Source of the DNA: Lentisphaeria bacterium
Lineage (GTDB): Bacteria; Verrucomicrobiota; Lentisphaeria; Victivallales; Victivallaceae
Reading direction: 5' to 3'
Assembly (NCBI GenBank): GCA_022009855.1
Contig: CP091727.1
Location: 2,666,001-2,730,000, forward strand
DNA: 64,000 nt
Below the pieces are notes generated by a model. That model had not been told where the DNA came from, did no database searches, and saw nothing but the letters and a program-made list of their open reading frames with translations. Of this stretch, positions 21,295 through 31,220 are shown piece by piece. Made by a program: the position numbers and the translations under genes. Within the stretch, counting starts at the first letter, position 1, and the number at the start of each line of letters is the position of its first letter.

Positions 21295-22792
21295 ATGCGC
21301 AAATCGGAGTTTCATCCCTCGGAGATCCCGCCGAAGCCGGGGGTGTACGTTTTCGGGATCGTTTCGGCAAGGTGATCTACGTCGGCAAGGCGTCGAATCT
21401 GCGGCGCCGGATGAGCTCCTACTTTCAGCCGTCGCGGGTGGCGCGGGCGGATGCGAAACTGCGTTCGCTGATCCATTCGATCGACGACTGGAGCTACGAG
21501 ACGGTGCGTTCCGAGGATGAGGCGCTGATTCTCGAATCGCGGCTGATCAAGGATTTTGCGCCGCACTACAACGTGCTCATGCGCGACGACAAGCGCTACC
21601 TGCTGCTCAAGGTGGATTGGCGGGAGAAGTTCCCGACGCTCAAGCTTGCGCGGCTGAAAAAGAACGACGGCGCGCAGTATTTCGGCCCCTTTCCGCGGGG
21701 CGGGGCTCTGCGGATGACGCTGGAGTTTCTGCTGACGCACTTCGGATTGCGCGCCTGCCGTGATTCCGAACCGGACGAGGAGACCCGCCGCCGCTGTCTC
21801 ACGCGGATCGTCAAGGAGTGCTGTGCTCCCTGCGTCGGCGCGGTCACTCCGGAGGAGTACCGGAAACGGGTGGAACAGGCGGTGGCGGTGCTGCAGGGGG
21901 GATATCCGGGAACTTGCCGAAACGGTGCGCGGCAACATGCTTGCGGCGGCGCAGGCACAGCAGTTTGAGAAGGCAGCCCGTCTGCGGGATGTATTGACCA
22001 ATCTGGAGAGCGTCTTCGGGCGGCGGAGCCGGGCGTTCTGGCGGCCGGAACTGCCGGATGCCGCGCCGGGCATGGCGGCGGTCAACGCGCTGGGGCGGGT
22101 GCTGGGACTGGAGAAGATGCCGGATCGGATCATCGGCTTCGATATTTCGAACATACTGGGCAAGCTGGCGGTGGCGAGTCTGGTGGCGTTCCGGGGAGGG
22201 CGTCCGGACCGGGAGAATTACCGCCGGTTCCGGATCCGGACGGTGCATCAGAGCGACGACTTCGCGATGATGCACGAGGTGCTGGTGCGCCACTTCTCGC
22301 GGCTGCTGGAGGAGAAGCGCCCACTGCCCGACCTGGTGATGGTCGACGGCGGCAAAAGGGCAGCTTTCGGCGGCGATCGACGCGCTGGTGGAGATCGGCT
22401 GCCCGCCGCTGCCGGTGATCGGGCTGGCCAAACGGAACGAGGAGATCTACCTGCCCGGCCGGAGCGAGCCGATCGTGCTGGACCGGCACGATCCGGCACT
22501 GCGGATGCTGCAGGCGCTGCGGGACGAGGCGCACCGTTTTGCCATCACCTATCACCGGGAACTGCGCAACCGCCGGATCGAGCAGTCGCGGCTGGATGAG
22601 ATTCCGGGCATCGGCGACATCCGCAAGAAGCAGCTGCTGCGCGCCTTCGGTTCGCTGGCGCGGCTGAAGAAGGCGTCGGTCGAGGAGATTGCGGAAAAGG
22701 TTCCGGGCATCGGGGAAGCCGTCGCCCGGAAGATTCTCGACAACCTCACGGCCCGCCCGGTGTTGCCGCCGCCGTCTGTTCCATCGAACTGA
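21295..22792 (+). CDS. uvrC: Excinuclease ABC subunit C, short form, frameshifted
   Basis: About 499 residues against the usual ~600. Present in order: GIY-YIG nuclease (KPGVYVF, VIYVGKASNLRRRM), a cysteine-containing segment (CCAPC), UVR motif (QQFEKAARLRDVL), RNase H-like nuclease (GFDISNI, VMVDGGKG) and C-terminal HhH pair (IPGIGDIRKKQLL, VPGIGEAVARKIL). It makes the dual incision in nucleotide excision repair with UvrB. The stretch between the UVR motif and GFDISNI is shorter than in the E. coli protein. Frame changes: one C short near 21351, one extra G in G6 near 21900, one extra A near 22361. The ATG at 21295 follows AAAGGAG. Confidence 0.93.
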
Positions 22793-22904
22793 TTTTTGAA
22801 AAAAGTGGGACGCCTGGCGCGTTTCTCTCTTGCTTTTCGGAATTTCCGCGGTACCGTAAACGCGGGAAAGGAGCGGCAGATTCGGAATTCCCGCCGGGTA
22901 CGGA

Positions 22905-23978
22905 ATGAGAAGTTACCGAAAACTTGCGGATGTGCAGAGAGAGCTGCGCGAACTGGTCTTTGCCAGACGCGTGGAGGGCGGAACCCGTCTCGACGGAGAA
23001 CGGGGGCTCGCCGAACAGCTCCGTGCCGGTCGCCCCACCGTCAGCAAGGCGCTTCGGCTGCTGGAAGAGGACGGCCTGATCCGCCGGACGAAGAACGGCG
23101 TGGTGATCCTCCCGCTTCAGCAGAAGTTCCGCTACGCCTACGTCGCGGCCGTGCACATGATCAACAACACCTTCTGGTTCCCCGCCTACAAGGATCTCTG
23201 GATGGAGCTGGAACGGCTGGCCGGACGGTGCGGCATCCGGATCGAACTGCTCCCCCTACGACTCCGACCTGCCGGAACAGTTGCCCGAATTTCAAGCCCG
23301 GCTGGCCGATTTCGATGCGGCGTTTTTCTCGCTGGCCACTTTCCGGAGGAATTTTTCGAAGGGCTGCTGCGGATGGAGAAACCGAGGGCTCTCCTGCTCT
23401 CGGAACTGCTGACGCATGAGGGGGTCCCGCTGTATGCGCTGGACAATTTCGAGACTGGCGCCATGGCGGCGCGCATTCTGCTGGAACGGGGCTACCGCCA
23501 TCCCGCGCTGCTGGCGCCGAAATTCAACACGGCCACGGCTGATTTTCGCCGGCGGATAGACGGTTTTTCCGCGGTCATGGAGGAAAATGACTGCCCGTTC
23601 AAGCTTTTTTCTTCCAGTCTGCTCGCCGGAGTGGAAGAGCTGAATCTGTTGCAGCAATGCGTCACACAGCTTTACCGGCGCGGTTATGATAGTGTATTTT
23701 TTCTTGATGATAAATGGGTTATGATATGCGACCCGCTGATTGAAGCGGGAATGACGCCGGAATTCGGAATTCTTGCTTTTGACGGTACCATGACCGCCCG
23801 CACTCACAACCCGCCGATCGACACGCTTACCCACGGGACCATTCCGCTGGCACGGAAAATCTGTGAAATCATCTTCGACTGGGAGACCGGCCATTTTTGT
23901 TATGACCCGTCCATCCGCTTCCGGATAGCTCCGGAATACCTTCGCGGAAGGACCCTGCGTCCCTGCGAAAAACAGTGA
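22905..23978 (+). CDS. GntR-type regulator with LacI-like sensor domain, compensated frameshifts
   Basis: 357 residues. An N-terminal winged helix (LADVQRELRELVFARRVEGG, RAGRPTVSKALRLLEEDGLIRR) is joined to a sugar-sensor half (YALDNFETGAMAARILLERGYRH, FGILAFDGTMTARTHNPPIDT). Between about 23253 (extra C in CCCCC) and 23341 (one T short) the frame is wrong; the neighbouring frame gives LLPYDSDLPEQLPEFQ, which restores a continuous domain. The ATG at 22905 was used. It lies directly upstream of a very large secreted protein and a pseudopilin/LVIVD/PL8 set on the same strand, which it probably controls. The perfect inverted repeat at 23994-24013 is a candidate target. Confidence 0.85.
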   Translation: MRSYRKLADVQRELRELVFARRVEGGTRLDGERGLAEQLRAGRPTVSKALRLLEEDGLIRRTKNGVVILPLQQKFRYAYVAAVHMINNTFWFPAYKDLWMELERLAGRCGIRIELLPLRLRPAGTVARISSPAGRFRCGVFLAGHFPEEFFEGLLRMEKPRALLLSELLTHEGVPLYALDNFETGAMAARILLERGYRHPALLAPKFNTATADFRRRIDGFSAVMEENDCPFKLFSSSLLAGVEELNLLQQCVTQLYRRGYDSVFFLDDKWVMICDPLIEAGMTPEFGILAFDGTMTARTHNPPIDTLTHGTIPLARKICEIIFDWETGHFCYDPSIRFRIAPEYLRGRTLRPCEKQ

Positions 23979-23993
23979 ACTGGTAACCTTTCG

Positions 23994-24013
23994 ATATTTC
24001 CTGCCGGAAATAT
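23994..24013. promoter_or_regulatory. Candidate operator upstream of the 1,357-residue secreted protein gene
   Basis: ATATTTCCtgccGGAAATAT, perfect 8-bp arms around four bases, 45 bases upstream of the promoter at 24058. Confidence 0.5.
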
Positions 24014-24057
24014 GACCAGACCAGCTTCTTTTCCCCATTTTTTCATTCGAAAAAGTG

Positions 24058-24086
24058 TTGCATCCCATTTTGAAATCTTGTATAAT
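24058..24086 (+). promoter_or_regulatory. Promoter of the large secreted protein
   Basis: TTGCAT (24058-24063), 17 bases, TATAAT (24081-24086), about 140 bases before the ATG at 24229. Confidence 0.75.
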
Positions 24087-24228
24087 TAAATCGAAAGCCG
24101 GAATTGCGGCGAGGTGCGCACGCATTCAACCGTCAAACAAATACGGAACTGGAACGTGCAAGGCAGGAAAAGATGGCGAGGCCGGACTCCCTGAGAAACG
24201 GAGAACCAGCCATGCGGAGGAATTGAGG

Positions 24229-27200
24229 ATGAGACGTTTGATTCTGTTGTTGTCGATCATGACGGTCTGCCGTCTGATCGGATCGGAGCCGCCTCCGGTG
24301 GAATCCTGGGAGTTCGATCCGGAGTTCAGCGTACGGGAGCAGGGGGTGCTGCTGAACGGGTTCGACAGCATGAAAGTGCTGCCGGAAGGCGTTCTGAAAC
24401 TTGCGATGAAATGGGAGAAGGGAAGCCGCCGGGAGAGTTTTCTGCGCACCAGTCAGGATCGGTTCGGGCCTTATGACAGCCGCGATCTGGGAGTGCTGGA
24501 GATGCGTCTGCGGGCCGAAGTTTCCCGCGCAATCGCGGGGTCCCGGATCGGGATGCGGGTGTGTCTGCGTTACCATCGGGGAAGCAACAGCGAACAGCAG
24601 ATTCCGCTGGAAGTTGACGGGAAGTTCCATGTCTACCGGATCGATTTCTCCAGATTCCGCCACCCGGAGAACAGCCGGGGGTTCTATCTCTACATCTATC
24701 CGCTGCTCAACACCGACGACGCGGCCGGGTGGGCCTCCGTCGAACTGGATTACCTCCGGGTCTCCTTCTCCCGCGCCGGGGCGGTGCGGAACATCCGTCT
24801 CGGTGCCGATGAGAAACTCGCCGATATGACGGCTCTGCTTCATTCGTTCAGCCCGTACGGAATCGCTCCGAAGGGCGCGTCTCTGGAGCTGCGGGAATTG
24901 TATGAACTCAGGCGGTCGCTCAATACCGCTGATGCTTCCGCCGCATATGAGTCCGCACTGGAGCTGAACCGGAGATTTACCCGGCTGCATTCGATTCTGC
25001 GGCTTGGCCGGCGCTTGAAAGAACTCGTCGACGAGGTCCGCATGCTTCAGAGCAGTATCGCTGAAGGAAAAGGGGAACGGGTCACGCCGCGAGAGGTGTC
25101 GCAACTGGCCGCCACACTCGACGCGGTCAGAGAGCAGTTGACCCGGGGGGAGTTCGAGGCGGCGGGCGCTGCACTCGACGCGGCGGAGCGGAGCCGAATG
25201 GAACTCTGGAACCGTCTGCTTGCCGCGGACAATGATGAACCAGTCTGGCAGAGCGGCGTCGATGCGTACAGTACCGGCCTTTTCGGCTGGAATGTTCTGC
25301 GGCGGCGCGAGGGGCTGGCGCTTTCCGTCGATCGGGACTGGTTCGGGCGCAACTTCTTCATCAACCGCGACGGCACGAAGACAAGATTGTCGGTTCAACC
25401 GGAAGGCGCCGCCTTCACCGGCGTCCCGAAGGCGGAGGAAACCTGCTGGACGTCGAGCAGCTGGAGCTATCCCTGCCGGGCGGCGGACGGCGGAACAATC
25501 GAGTGGAAAACCGCCGTGAGCCGTCTTGCGCCGGGAGTGCAACTCACTGCCGGGAGCCGTTTGCTCCGCATCGCCGTCAATGCCGGGCGCGACTATCGCC
25601 CGACCCGCATTCTTGTGCCCTGCCGGGACCGCGTGAGGATCGTCAATGCCGGAGACGTTGCGAAATTCCGGTGGCGCGATATGACGGAAAACTGGCTGCT
25701 GCTGTTGTGCGACAACGGTCTGCCTTCCGCACCGTGGCTGCTGACGCTGCAACACCGTCCGCTCGCCGGAAAGGCGCTCCAGGACGCCCTGTCTTTCACC
25801 TTCCCCGAAAAAGCCGGAACGATCGGCATCGCCAATCTCTACGGAGTCCGGCCGCTGCCGCCGGACTGGTCCGCGCACTGGAGGAGTCCGGCGCCTGATG
25901 TGGTCGAACAGTGCCGCCGTCTCAACGCGGTCATGACCGCGTATCCGTGGAGCTGTTCGGAGTTTTTTGCGGTGGACCGCAAAGCCGGAACGGTGCGGAT
26001 CGAAAATCGCATCGGCTACCGGCGCGTGAAGAATGACTGGAAATATGATGGTGCGGAGTATGCTCCGTTGCCGCCGCTGCTCTCCATGGCCGCAGCGAAC
26101 GGTTATCCCGCCGGACTGCCGGAAGGAGTGGTGAATTTCGACTTTGCCGCGGCATACGGCCCCTGGAATGCCGTCCGCAGTGACCGGGTGGAGTTCGCAC
26201 TGCCGCTCCCCCGTCTCGGCATGGAGTTGTTCTGCCGGACTGAGCGGCTTGCGGAACAACAGAAGAAAAGCCGCCGCTGGCTGTGGAATCTGCCGTATCC
26301 GCTGTTTCATTTTTCATCCGGCCGTTCCATCTACTATTTCTGGAGCTGGTATTTTCACGCTTTCAACCTCTTTTCTCCGGAAGAGAAACAGGTGATACTC
26401 CACAACATGAAAGAGATCATCCGCCGGTATTTCGGCGAAGTCCGCGAGGAACCGGCGCGGTTCCATATGTCACATCACACCCATGGGCATGCAGACCGGA
26501 CGGAGCCGTTCACCGGCAGAAGCTATCTGGCCTACGGCTGGCGATTGAAAGGGGAAACCCAGCTGGACTACCGGGATATTACCGACCTCGCCGCCTTTCA
26601 CCTGATGCCGACGCGGTACTACGCCGACATCTCCGGTGACTGGGAGCTGATCCGGCAATGCTGGCCGCAGATCTGCGATCTGTACGGCTCCGTGCCGCGG
26701 CGCGCCGAATGGGCGTCGATGGCGGTCGGCACCACCGACTGTTCGCTGACGCACGCAATCGACATGGCGCCCGATTCCTGGCTCGCATCCGAAGCGGTGG
26801 CGGAACTCGCGCGGGGGATCGGGGACCGCCGGACCGAAGCGCTTGCTCTCTGCATCGCCGCCAGACAGGCCGTGCCGCTGTGCGGCGCGCTGATGAGGCG
26901 CGAGTGGGATATGGCTCACAACAACGACTGGGACTGGGAAAGGCAGCTCCCGGAACTCGGTTATTTTGAATCGAGTTATATCAACACCATGGGCTGGGAA
27001 GACGCCCGGTTTTCCACCAGCGGCGTGGTCGGGATGATTCATTCCCCCGCACTGCTGCGGATGTATCGGACATTCTGCCCGGATGCATTGCGCCGGTTTC
27101 TGGGGCGGATGGAGGAGAAGTATCCGCAATGGGCCGACTGGAAATACATCCCCGCCGGAAAGAAGATCGGCCAGAACGGCCCCCTCGCATTCTACCGGCA

Positions 27201-28302
27201 GATTCTGTTGCGTGACGCGCTCGAAGAACCGACTGCCGAACTGGAAAAACTGTTTCGCTCCGGTCTTTTCGACGACGATGAATTTTCGGTATGGAGTCGA
27301 CCGGTTTCCGGACAGGCGTCCGTCATCGGCCTCTCGCTGAACGGCTGTTCGATTCTGAGCGGACGCGACGCGCCGTTGCGGGTTCTCGACTGGGAGCATG
27401 CGGCATTTCGTGATGCCGACTTCCGTTTTGCGACGGGGAAGGCGACGGTGGAGTTGGATTCTTCCAAGGCATTCACGCTGAAATTATTCAGTGCTGTCGA
27501 ACCGGTATCCGTCTCGGTGAACGGCAGTATCCCTGCCGCTGGGAGCTGCCGGTATGACCGGGCGAAACAGGAGCTGGCCCTCGATCTCGCTCCCGGAAAT
27601 GTCCGGGTGGAACTTTGTTATCCCGGCTGGCAGCCGCCGCAGCGCAGGCGTTCCATTCCGCCGGTTGCGCCGGTTTCGTCGACTCCGGAAATGAAGCTGT
27701 GCCGCACGGAGCGGGAACTGCGGCTCGCCGCGAAAAACAGTACCGCGCGGAAGGAGTTTTCCTGCGGGAACACTGTACCGCTTCCCCTCGCCGGCTGTGC
27801 AAACACCGCCTCCGGAGTTCCTGCCGGGGAACGGAAGCTTCGTGGCGTTCCCATGCGACTGGAAATGCGGGCGATCGGCGTCGGTGGCGGCGCTTCTTCT
27901 GGGATGCCGGAGAAAGTGAGCATTCCGGCGAAGGGTCGTTGGAAACGGCTCTATTTCCTGCATTGCGCCGGTCCGGGAGGAGCATCGGGGGAGACGGTTC
28001 TTCGATATCGTATCCGGTACGCGGATGGTTCCGGAACGGTGTTCGATGCCCGTTACGGTCTGGAGTTGAACGGGACGCCTGAGCCGTCGGAATTGCTGAA
28101 CGGCCGATTGGTCCCGCTCGGCGGGCGGCGGAACCTCACCCTCTCCGTCTGGGAGAACCGGGCATTTGATGAAATTCCCGGCGTCGGTGCGGATTTTCAG
28201 AGGGAACACCGTATGGTGGAGCGAATCGAACTGGAGTTTGCAGCCCGGAAGGGGACCGCCGTTCTGCTGGCGGTTACCGGAGAGTCCGAGATGAGGCAGT
28301 GA
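24229..28302 (+). CDS. Very large secreted protein, probable carbohydrate-active enzyme of unassigned family
   Basis: 1,357 residues, intact. A signal peptide (MRRLILLLSIMTVCRLIGS) is followed by a beta-sandwich-like region (~30-190; LDYLRVSF), a helical, glutamate/arginine-rich stretch (~210-330), a second beta-rich region (~340-640), and a part rich in Trp, Tyr and His (~690-1030; MSHHTHGHADR near 746, MAHNNDWDWERQLPELGYFESSY) that suggests an (alpha/alpha) barrel like those of polysaccharide lyases or heparinases. The end is beta-rich again. The ATG at 24229 follows GGAGG. I recognise no family. Its place behind a GntR/LacI regulator and before a pseudopilin, LVIVD propeller and PL8-type lyase suggests glycan breakdown outside the cell. 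Confidence 0.7.
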   Translation: MRRLILLLSIMTVCRLIGSEPPPVESWEFDPEFSVREQGVLLNGFDSMKVLPEGVLKLAMKWEKGSRRESFLRTSQDRFGPYDSRDLGVLEMRLRAEVSRAIAGSRIGMRVCLRYHRGSNSEQQIPLEVDGKFHVYRIDFSRFRHPENSRGFYLYIYPLLNTDDAAGWASVELDYLRVSFSRAGAVRNIRLGADEKLADMTALLHSFSPYGIAPKGASLELRELYELRRSLNTADASAAYESALELNRRFTRLHSILRLGRRLKELVDEVRMLQSSIAEGKGERVTPREVSQLAATLDAVREQLTRGEFEAAGAALDAAERSRMELWNRLLAADNDEPVWQSGVDAYSTGLFGWNVLRRREGLALSVDRDWFGRNFFINRDGTKTRLSVQPEGAAFTGVPKAEETCWTSSSWSYPCRAADGGTIEWKTAVSRLAPGVQLTAGSRLLRIAVNAGRDYRPTRILVPCRDRVRIVNAGDVAKFRWRDMTENWLLLLCDNGLPSAPWLLTLQHRPLAGKALQDALSFTFPEKAGTIGIANLYGVRPLPPDWSAHWRSPAPDVVEQCRRLNAVMTAYPWSCSEFFAVDRKAGTVRIENRIGYRRVKNDWKYDGAEYAPLPPLLSMAAANGYPAGLPEGVVNFDFAAAYGPWNAVRSDRVEFALPLPRLGMELFCRTERLAEQQKKSRRWLWNLPYPLFHFSSGRSIYYFWSWYFHAFNLFSPEEKQVILHNMKEIIRRYFGEVREEPARFHMSHHTHGHADRTEPFTGRSYLAYGWRLKGETQLDYRDITDLAAFHLMPTRYYADISGDWELIRQCWPQICDLYGSVPRRAEWASMAVGTTDCSLTHAIDMAPDSWLASEAVAELARGIGDRRTEALALCIAARQAVPLCGALMRREWDMAHNNDWDWERQLPELGYFESSYINTMGWEDARFSTSGVVGMIHSPALLRMYRTFCPDALRRFLGRMEEKYPQWADWKYIPAGKKIGQNGPLAFYRQILLRDALEEPTAELEKLFRSGLFDDDEFSVWSRPVSGQASVIGLSLNGCSILSGRDAPLRVLDWEHAAFRDADFRFATGKATVELDSSKAFTLKLFSAVEPVSVSVNGSIPAAGSCRYDRAKQELALDLAPGNVRVELCYPGWQPPQRRRSIPPVAPVSSTPEMKLCRTERELRLAAKNSTARKEFSCGNTVPLPLAGCANTASGVPAGERKLRGVPMRLEMRAIGVGGGASSGMPEKVSIPAKGRWKRLYFLHCAGPGGASGETVLRYRIRYADGSGTVFDARYGLELNGTPEPSELLNGRLVPLGGRRNLTLSVWENRAFDEIPGVGADFQREHRMVERIELEFAARKGTAVLLAVTGESEMRQ

Positions 28303-28445
28303 TTTCTCCCGTGCAGGGATTTCTGCCGGATGACAACACGCTCCGCGGCAGCGGAAGCCGTATGTCGACGGCAAAGGAATTCATCGCCGGGATACGGGGA
28401 ATTTTTACTGGAAGTTTCATGAAATCAGCGGAAGGAGAGCAGCTT

Positions 28446-29163
28446 ATGAAACATGCCGAAAGTCGGAAATATGGATTTTTACCCTTATCGAACTCCTGGT
28501 CGTAATCGCGATCATCGCCATTCTGGCGGCCCTGCTGCTCCCGGCGCTGAACAAAGCGCGGGATAAGGGGAAAATGATCCGATGTGTCAGCAATCAGAAA
28601 CAGATTTCACTGTTCTTCTTCCAGTATGCGAACGACTATGAGTACTGCCCGGGCAATCTGACCGACACCACCTATGTCAATCAGTGTGTGGAAGGGAATA
28701 AGAATTTGACGCGGACACTGTTTACAATGCCTTCCGGCATCTGGTTCTGCCCGGAGACGGCGATTCCACAGGGAGCGGTGAATTTCCTCTCAATTATGTG
28801 GTGACCCGGGAGCACGGCACGGCCGAAAATATCAATGCGGGTTCTCCGCGCGGCCCCGCGCCGGTATTTCAGATTACCTCCAGTCAATGGGCGCAGAGAA
28901 AACTCTCCAACCTGACCGGCAGAGGGGTGATCCTCTATGAGAAGCAGCTGGTTCTTTCGGGAACCCGGGGCGATCCGGCGCGTGGACGGGTCTTTGCCCG
29001 TTATGCCAATTCAAGTCTCTGGGGGACCAGCGACGTCAAGGACCGGGCCGGATATGATTTGCACAACGGGTCCGCCGCGTTTGTGTGGAGCGACGGGCAT
29101 GTGGTCTCTCTTTCCGTGAAAAATAATATCGATTTCAACGACAGCTGGGAGCTGCAGAAATGA
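28446..29163 (+). CDS. DUF1559-type pseudopilin (H-X9-DG), frameshifted
   Basis: About 240 residues. After MKHAESRKYG the class III signal reads FFTLIELLVVIAIIAI once one missing T (near 28480) is restored; a second missing base near 28770 gives GEFPLNYVVTREHG. The C-terminal motif is HNGSAAFVWSDGH, H-X9-DG. GGAAGGAGA precedes the ATG. Its stop overlaps the next start in ATGA (29160-29163), so it is translationally coupled to the LVIVD protein. It sits 143 bases after the 1,357-residue secreted protein. Role inferred: minor pseudopilin of a type II secretion-like machine. Confidence 0.85.
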
Positions 29164-31209
29164 GATTCCGCGCCTTGTTTACCGCCGGAATCGCCACCGC
29201 CGGCGCCTTGCTCGTCGCCGCGCCGGTGGAGGATACCTCGGTTGCCGCGCCGGACGCTGTGAAGTTCGGTCCGCTTTACCCGGTCTGCAAGGTCGATGGC
29301 GGACCATCGCGAGCCACCGGCATGGTGATTCGGGGGAAGTCACTTTACGTACTCGGCGATGAAATGCTCTGGATCTATGATATTTCCACGCCGGAAGCTC
29401 CCCGGCTGACCGGTAAAACCGGGAAGTTTCCGGAAGGGCGCCAGATCGCGCTTTCCGGCAATGTCGCCTGCATCGCGGCGCGATCGCACGGCCTCTATCT
29501 CGTGGATGTGGCCGATCCGACCGCTCCGAAACAGCTTTCCCGTTTCGATACGGTGGAGCTGGCGACCGGGGTCGACGCCGCCGGACCGGTCTGCTTCGTC
29601 GCGGAGCGCCAGTACGGGGTGGAGTGTGTGGATATTTCCGACCCGGAACACCCCCGATTCCTCTCGCTTGTCCAGACGCCGGAGGCACAGTCCGTGGTCT
29701 ATGATTCCGGCCGGATTTTCGCCGGCGACTGGGCCGCCGGGCGGGTCACCATTCTGGATGTCTCCAATGTGCGCGCTCCCCGGCGGATTGCCGCCCATCC
29801 GCTCACCGGCTACGGCGACGGTGTGGCGGTGCGCGGCAATCTCTGTCTTGCCTCGACCGGTCACCATGCGAAAACCGGTCCGAAGGAAAACCGGCAGAAC
29901 AACGGCCATTCGATCAACTTGATCGACATAACGGACATCCGGAAACCACGGACGATCTCCAGTTTTCACTTCCCGCCGTTTTTCAGCCGTGGGAACGATT
30001 TCTGGACGGTGCGCTTCTCCGGAGAGATCGCGGTCGCGGCGGATTCCCACAACGGAGTGTTTCTGGTGGATATTTCCGATCCGCGCCATCCGAAGGGGGC
30101 GGGGCAGCTTCAGCTGCCGCCGGTCGCCTCCCCGGCGGGAGGGACCCGGCCCGACGCGGTCTCCGGCATCGCCGTTACCGACGGGGTGCTCTATCTCTCC
30201 GGAGTCCGGACCGGATTGTTTCTGGCGAAGATTCCTTCGCTCCGCCGCGAGCCGGAGAAGAGTCAGGTGCCGCCGGTGATTCCTCCGCCGCTTCCGACAA
30301 AGCCGGTACCCGGATTTTTCACCTACGATGCGGGCGGCAGGGTCCGAGGAGTGGCAATTCATGGAGATCTCGCCTGGGTGGCGGCCGGTTCCGCCGGAAT
30401 CCACACCGTCCGGTTGAGCGAACAGGGGATTTCGCCGGTGGCCGTGCTGCCGGTGGCGGAGGCCTGCGACGTCAAATATGCCGACGGTCTTCTGTACGCG
30501 GCGGAAGGGGCGGCGGGGTGTCGCCGTCTACCGGCCGGACGAAGCGGGGAAACTGACTCTGCTCGGACGCTGTCAGTTCGGTCCGCTCGCCCAGCTGATC
30601 TGGAAACCGGAGGGGAGCCGGTTCGCTGTCGTCTCCGCCCGCACCGGGGTGCTCTACTTTCTGGACGTCTCCGATCCGGCCCGGATGAGGAAGGTGTTTC
30701 AGCACCGGCAGATCGGACTACTCTACGGGGATCTGCTCTGCGACCGGCTGCTCGGCGGCCGTTACGTCGCCAACAACTGGCATTCCGGGGGGCTGGCCTG
30801 GTACGACCTCTCCGGAGAAAAACCGGTTCTCGCCAACCGGGTGGTTGAGCGGCTGAACACCCATGCGGACGGCCTCGCGGCGCTCAACGGGAAACTGCTG
30901 ATGATCAACCACGGCAGATATGTTCTGCTCGAACCGAATCAGTCCGGTCCGTCGCGGGAATGGAAACGGTATTCGGTCGGAGAATGGATCGGCGGCGTTC
31001 CCTCCGTGGATGGGACCATTGTGGCGCTCAGTCATCGCTCCGGCTTGGTTGTTCGCCTCTATGACTTCAGTAATCCGGAGGCTGCCAGACCGATTCCGAA
31101 TCGCCGCTGGAAGTTTCCGGACGTTCCCGGCACGGTCGCTTTCTGGCGGGGGCGTGTGGTGATTCCGCTTTCGTATCAGGGACTGCTGCTGGAAAAAGCA
31201 CTGCCGTAA
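29160..31209 (+). CDS. Secreted LVIVD-repeat beta-propeller protein, frameshifted
   Basis: About 682 residues. A signal peptide (MRFRALFTAGIATAGALLVAAP) precedes repeated blades of the LVIVD type: LYLVDVADPTAPKQL, VECVDISDPEHPRFL, VTILDVSNVRAPRR, INLIDITDIRKPR, VFLVDISDPRHPK and LYFLDVSDPARM. Such propellers bind proteins or glycans; no enzyme residues are evident. One extra G in GGGG near 30517 shifts the frame; corrected text reads EGAAGVAVYRPDE. The start overlaps the pseudopilin stop. A paralogue without a signal peptide lies at 33928-35890 on the other strand with the same landmarks (DTVELATG, TPEAQS, NDFWTVR, GLAWYDLSG). Confidence 0.87.
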
Positions 31210-31220
31210 AGAGGGGTGTT

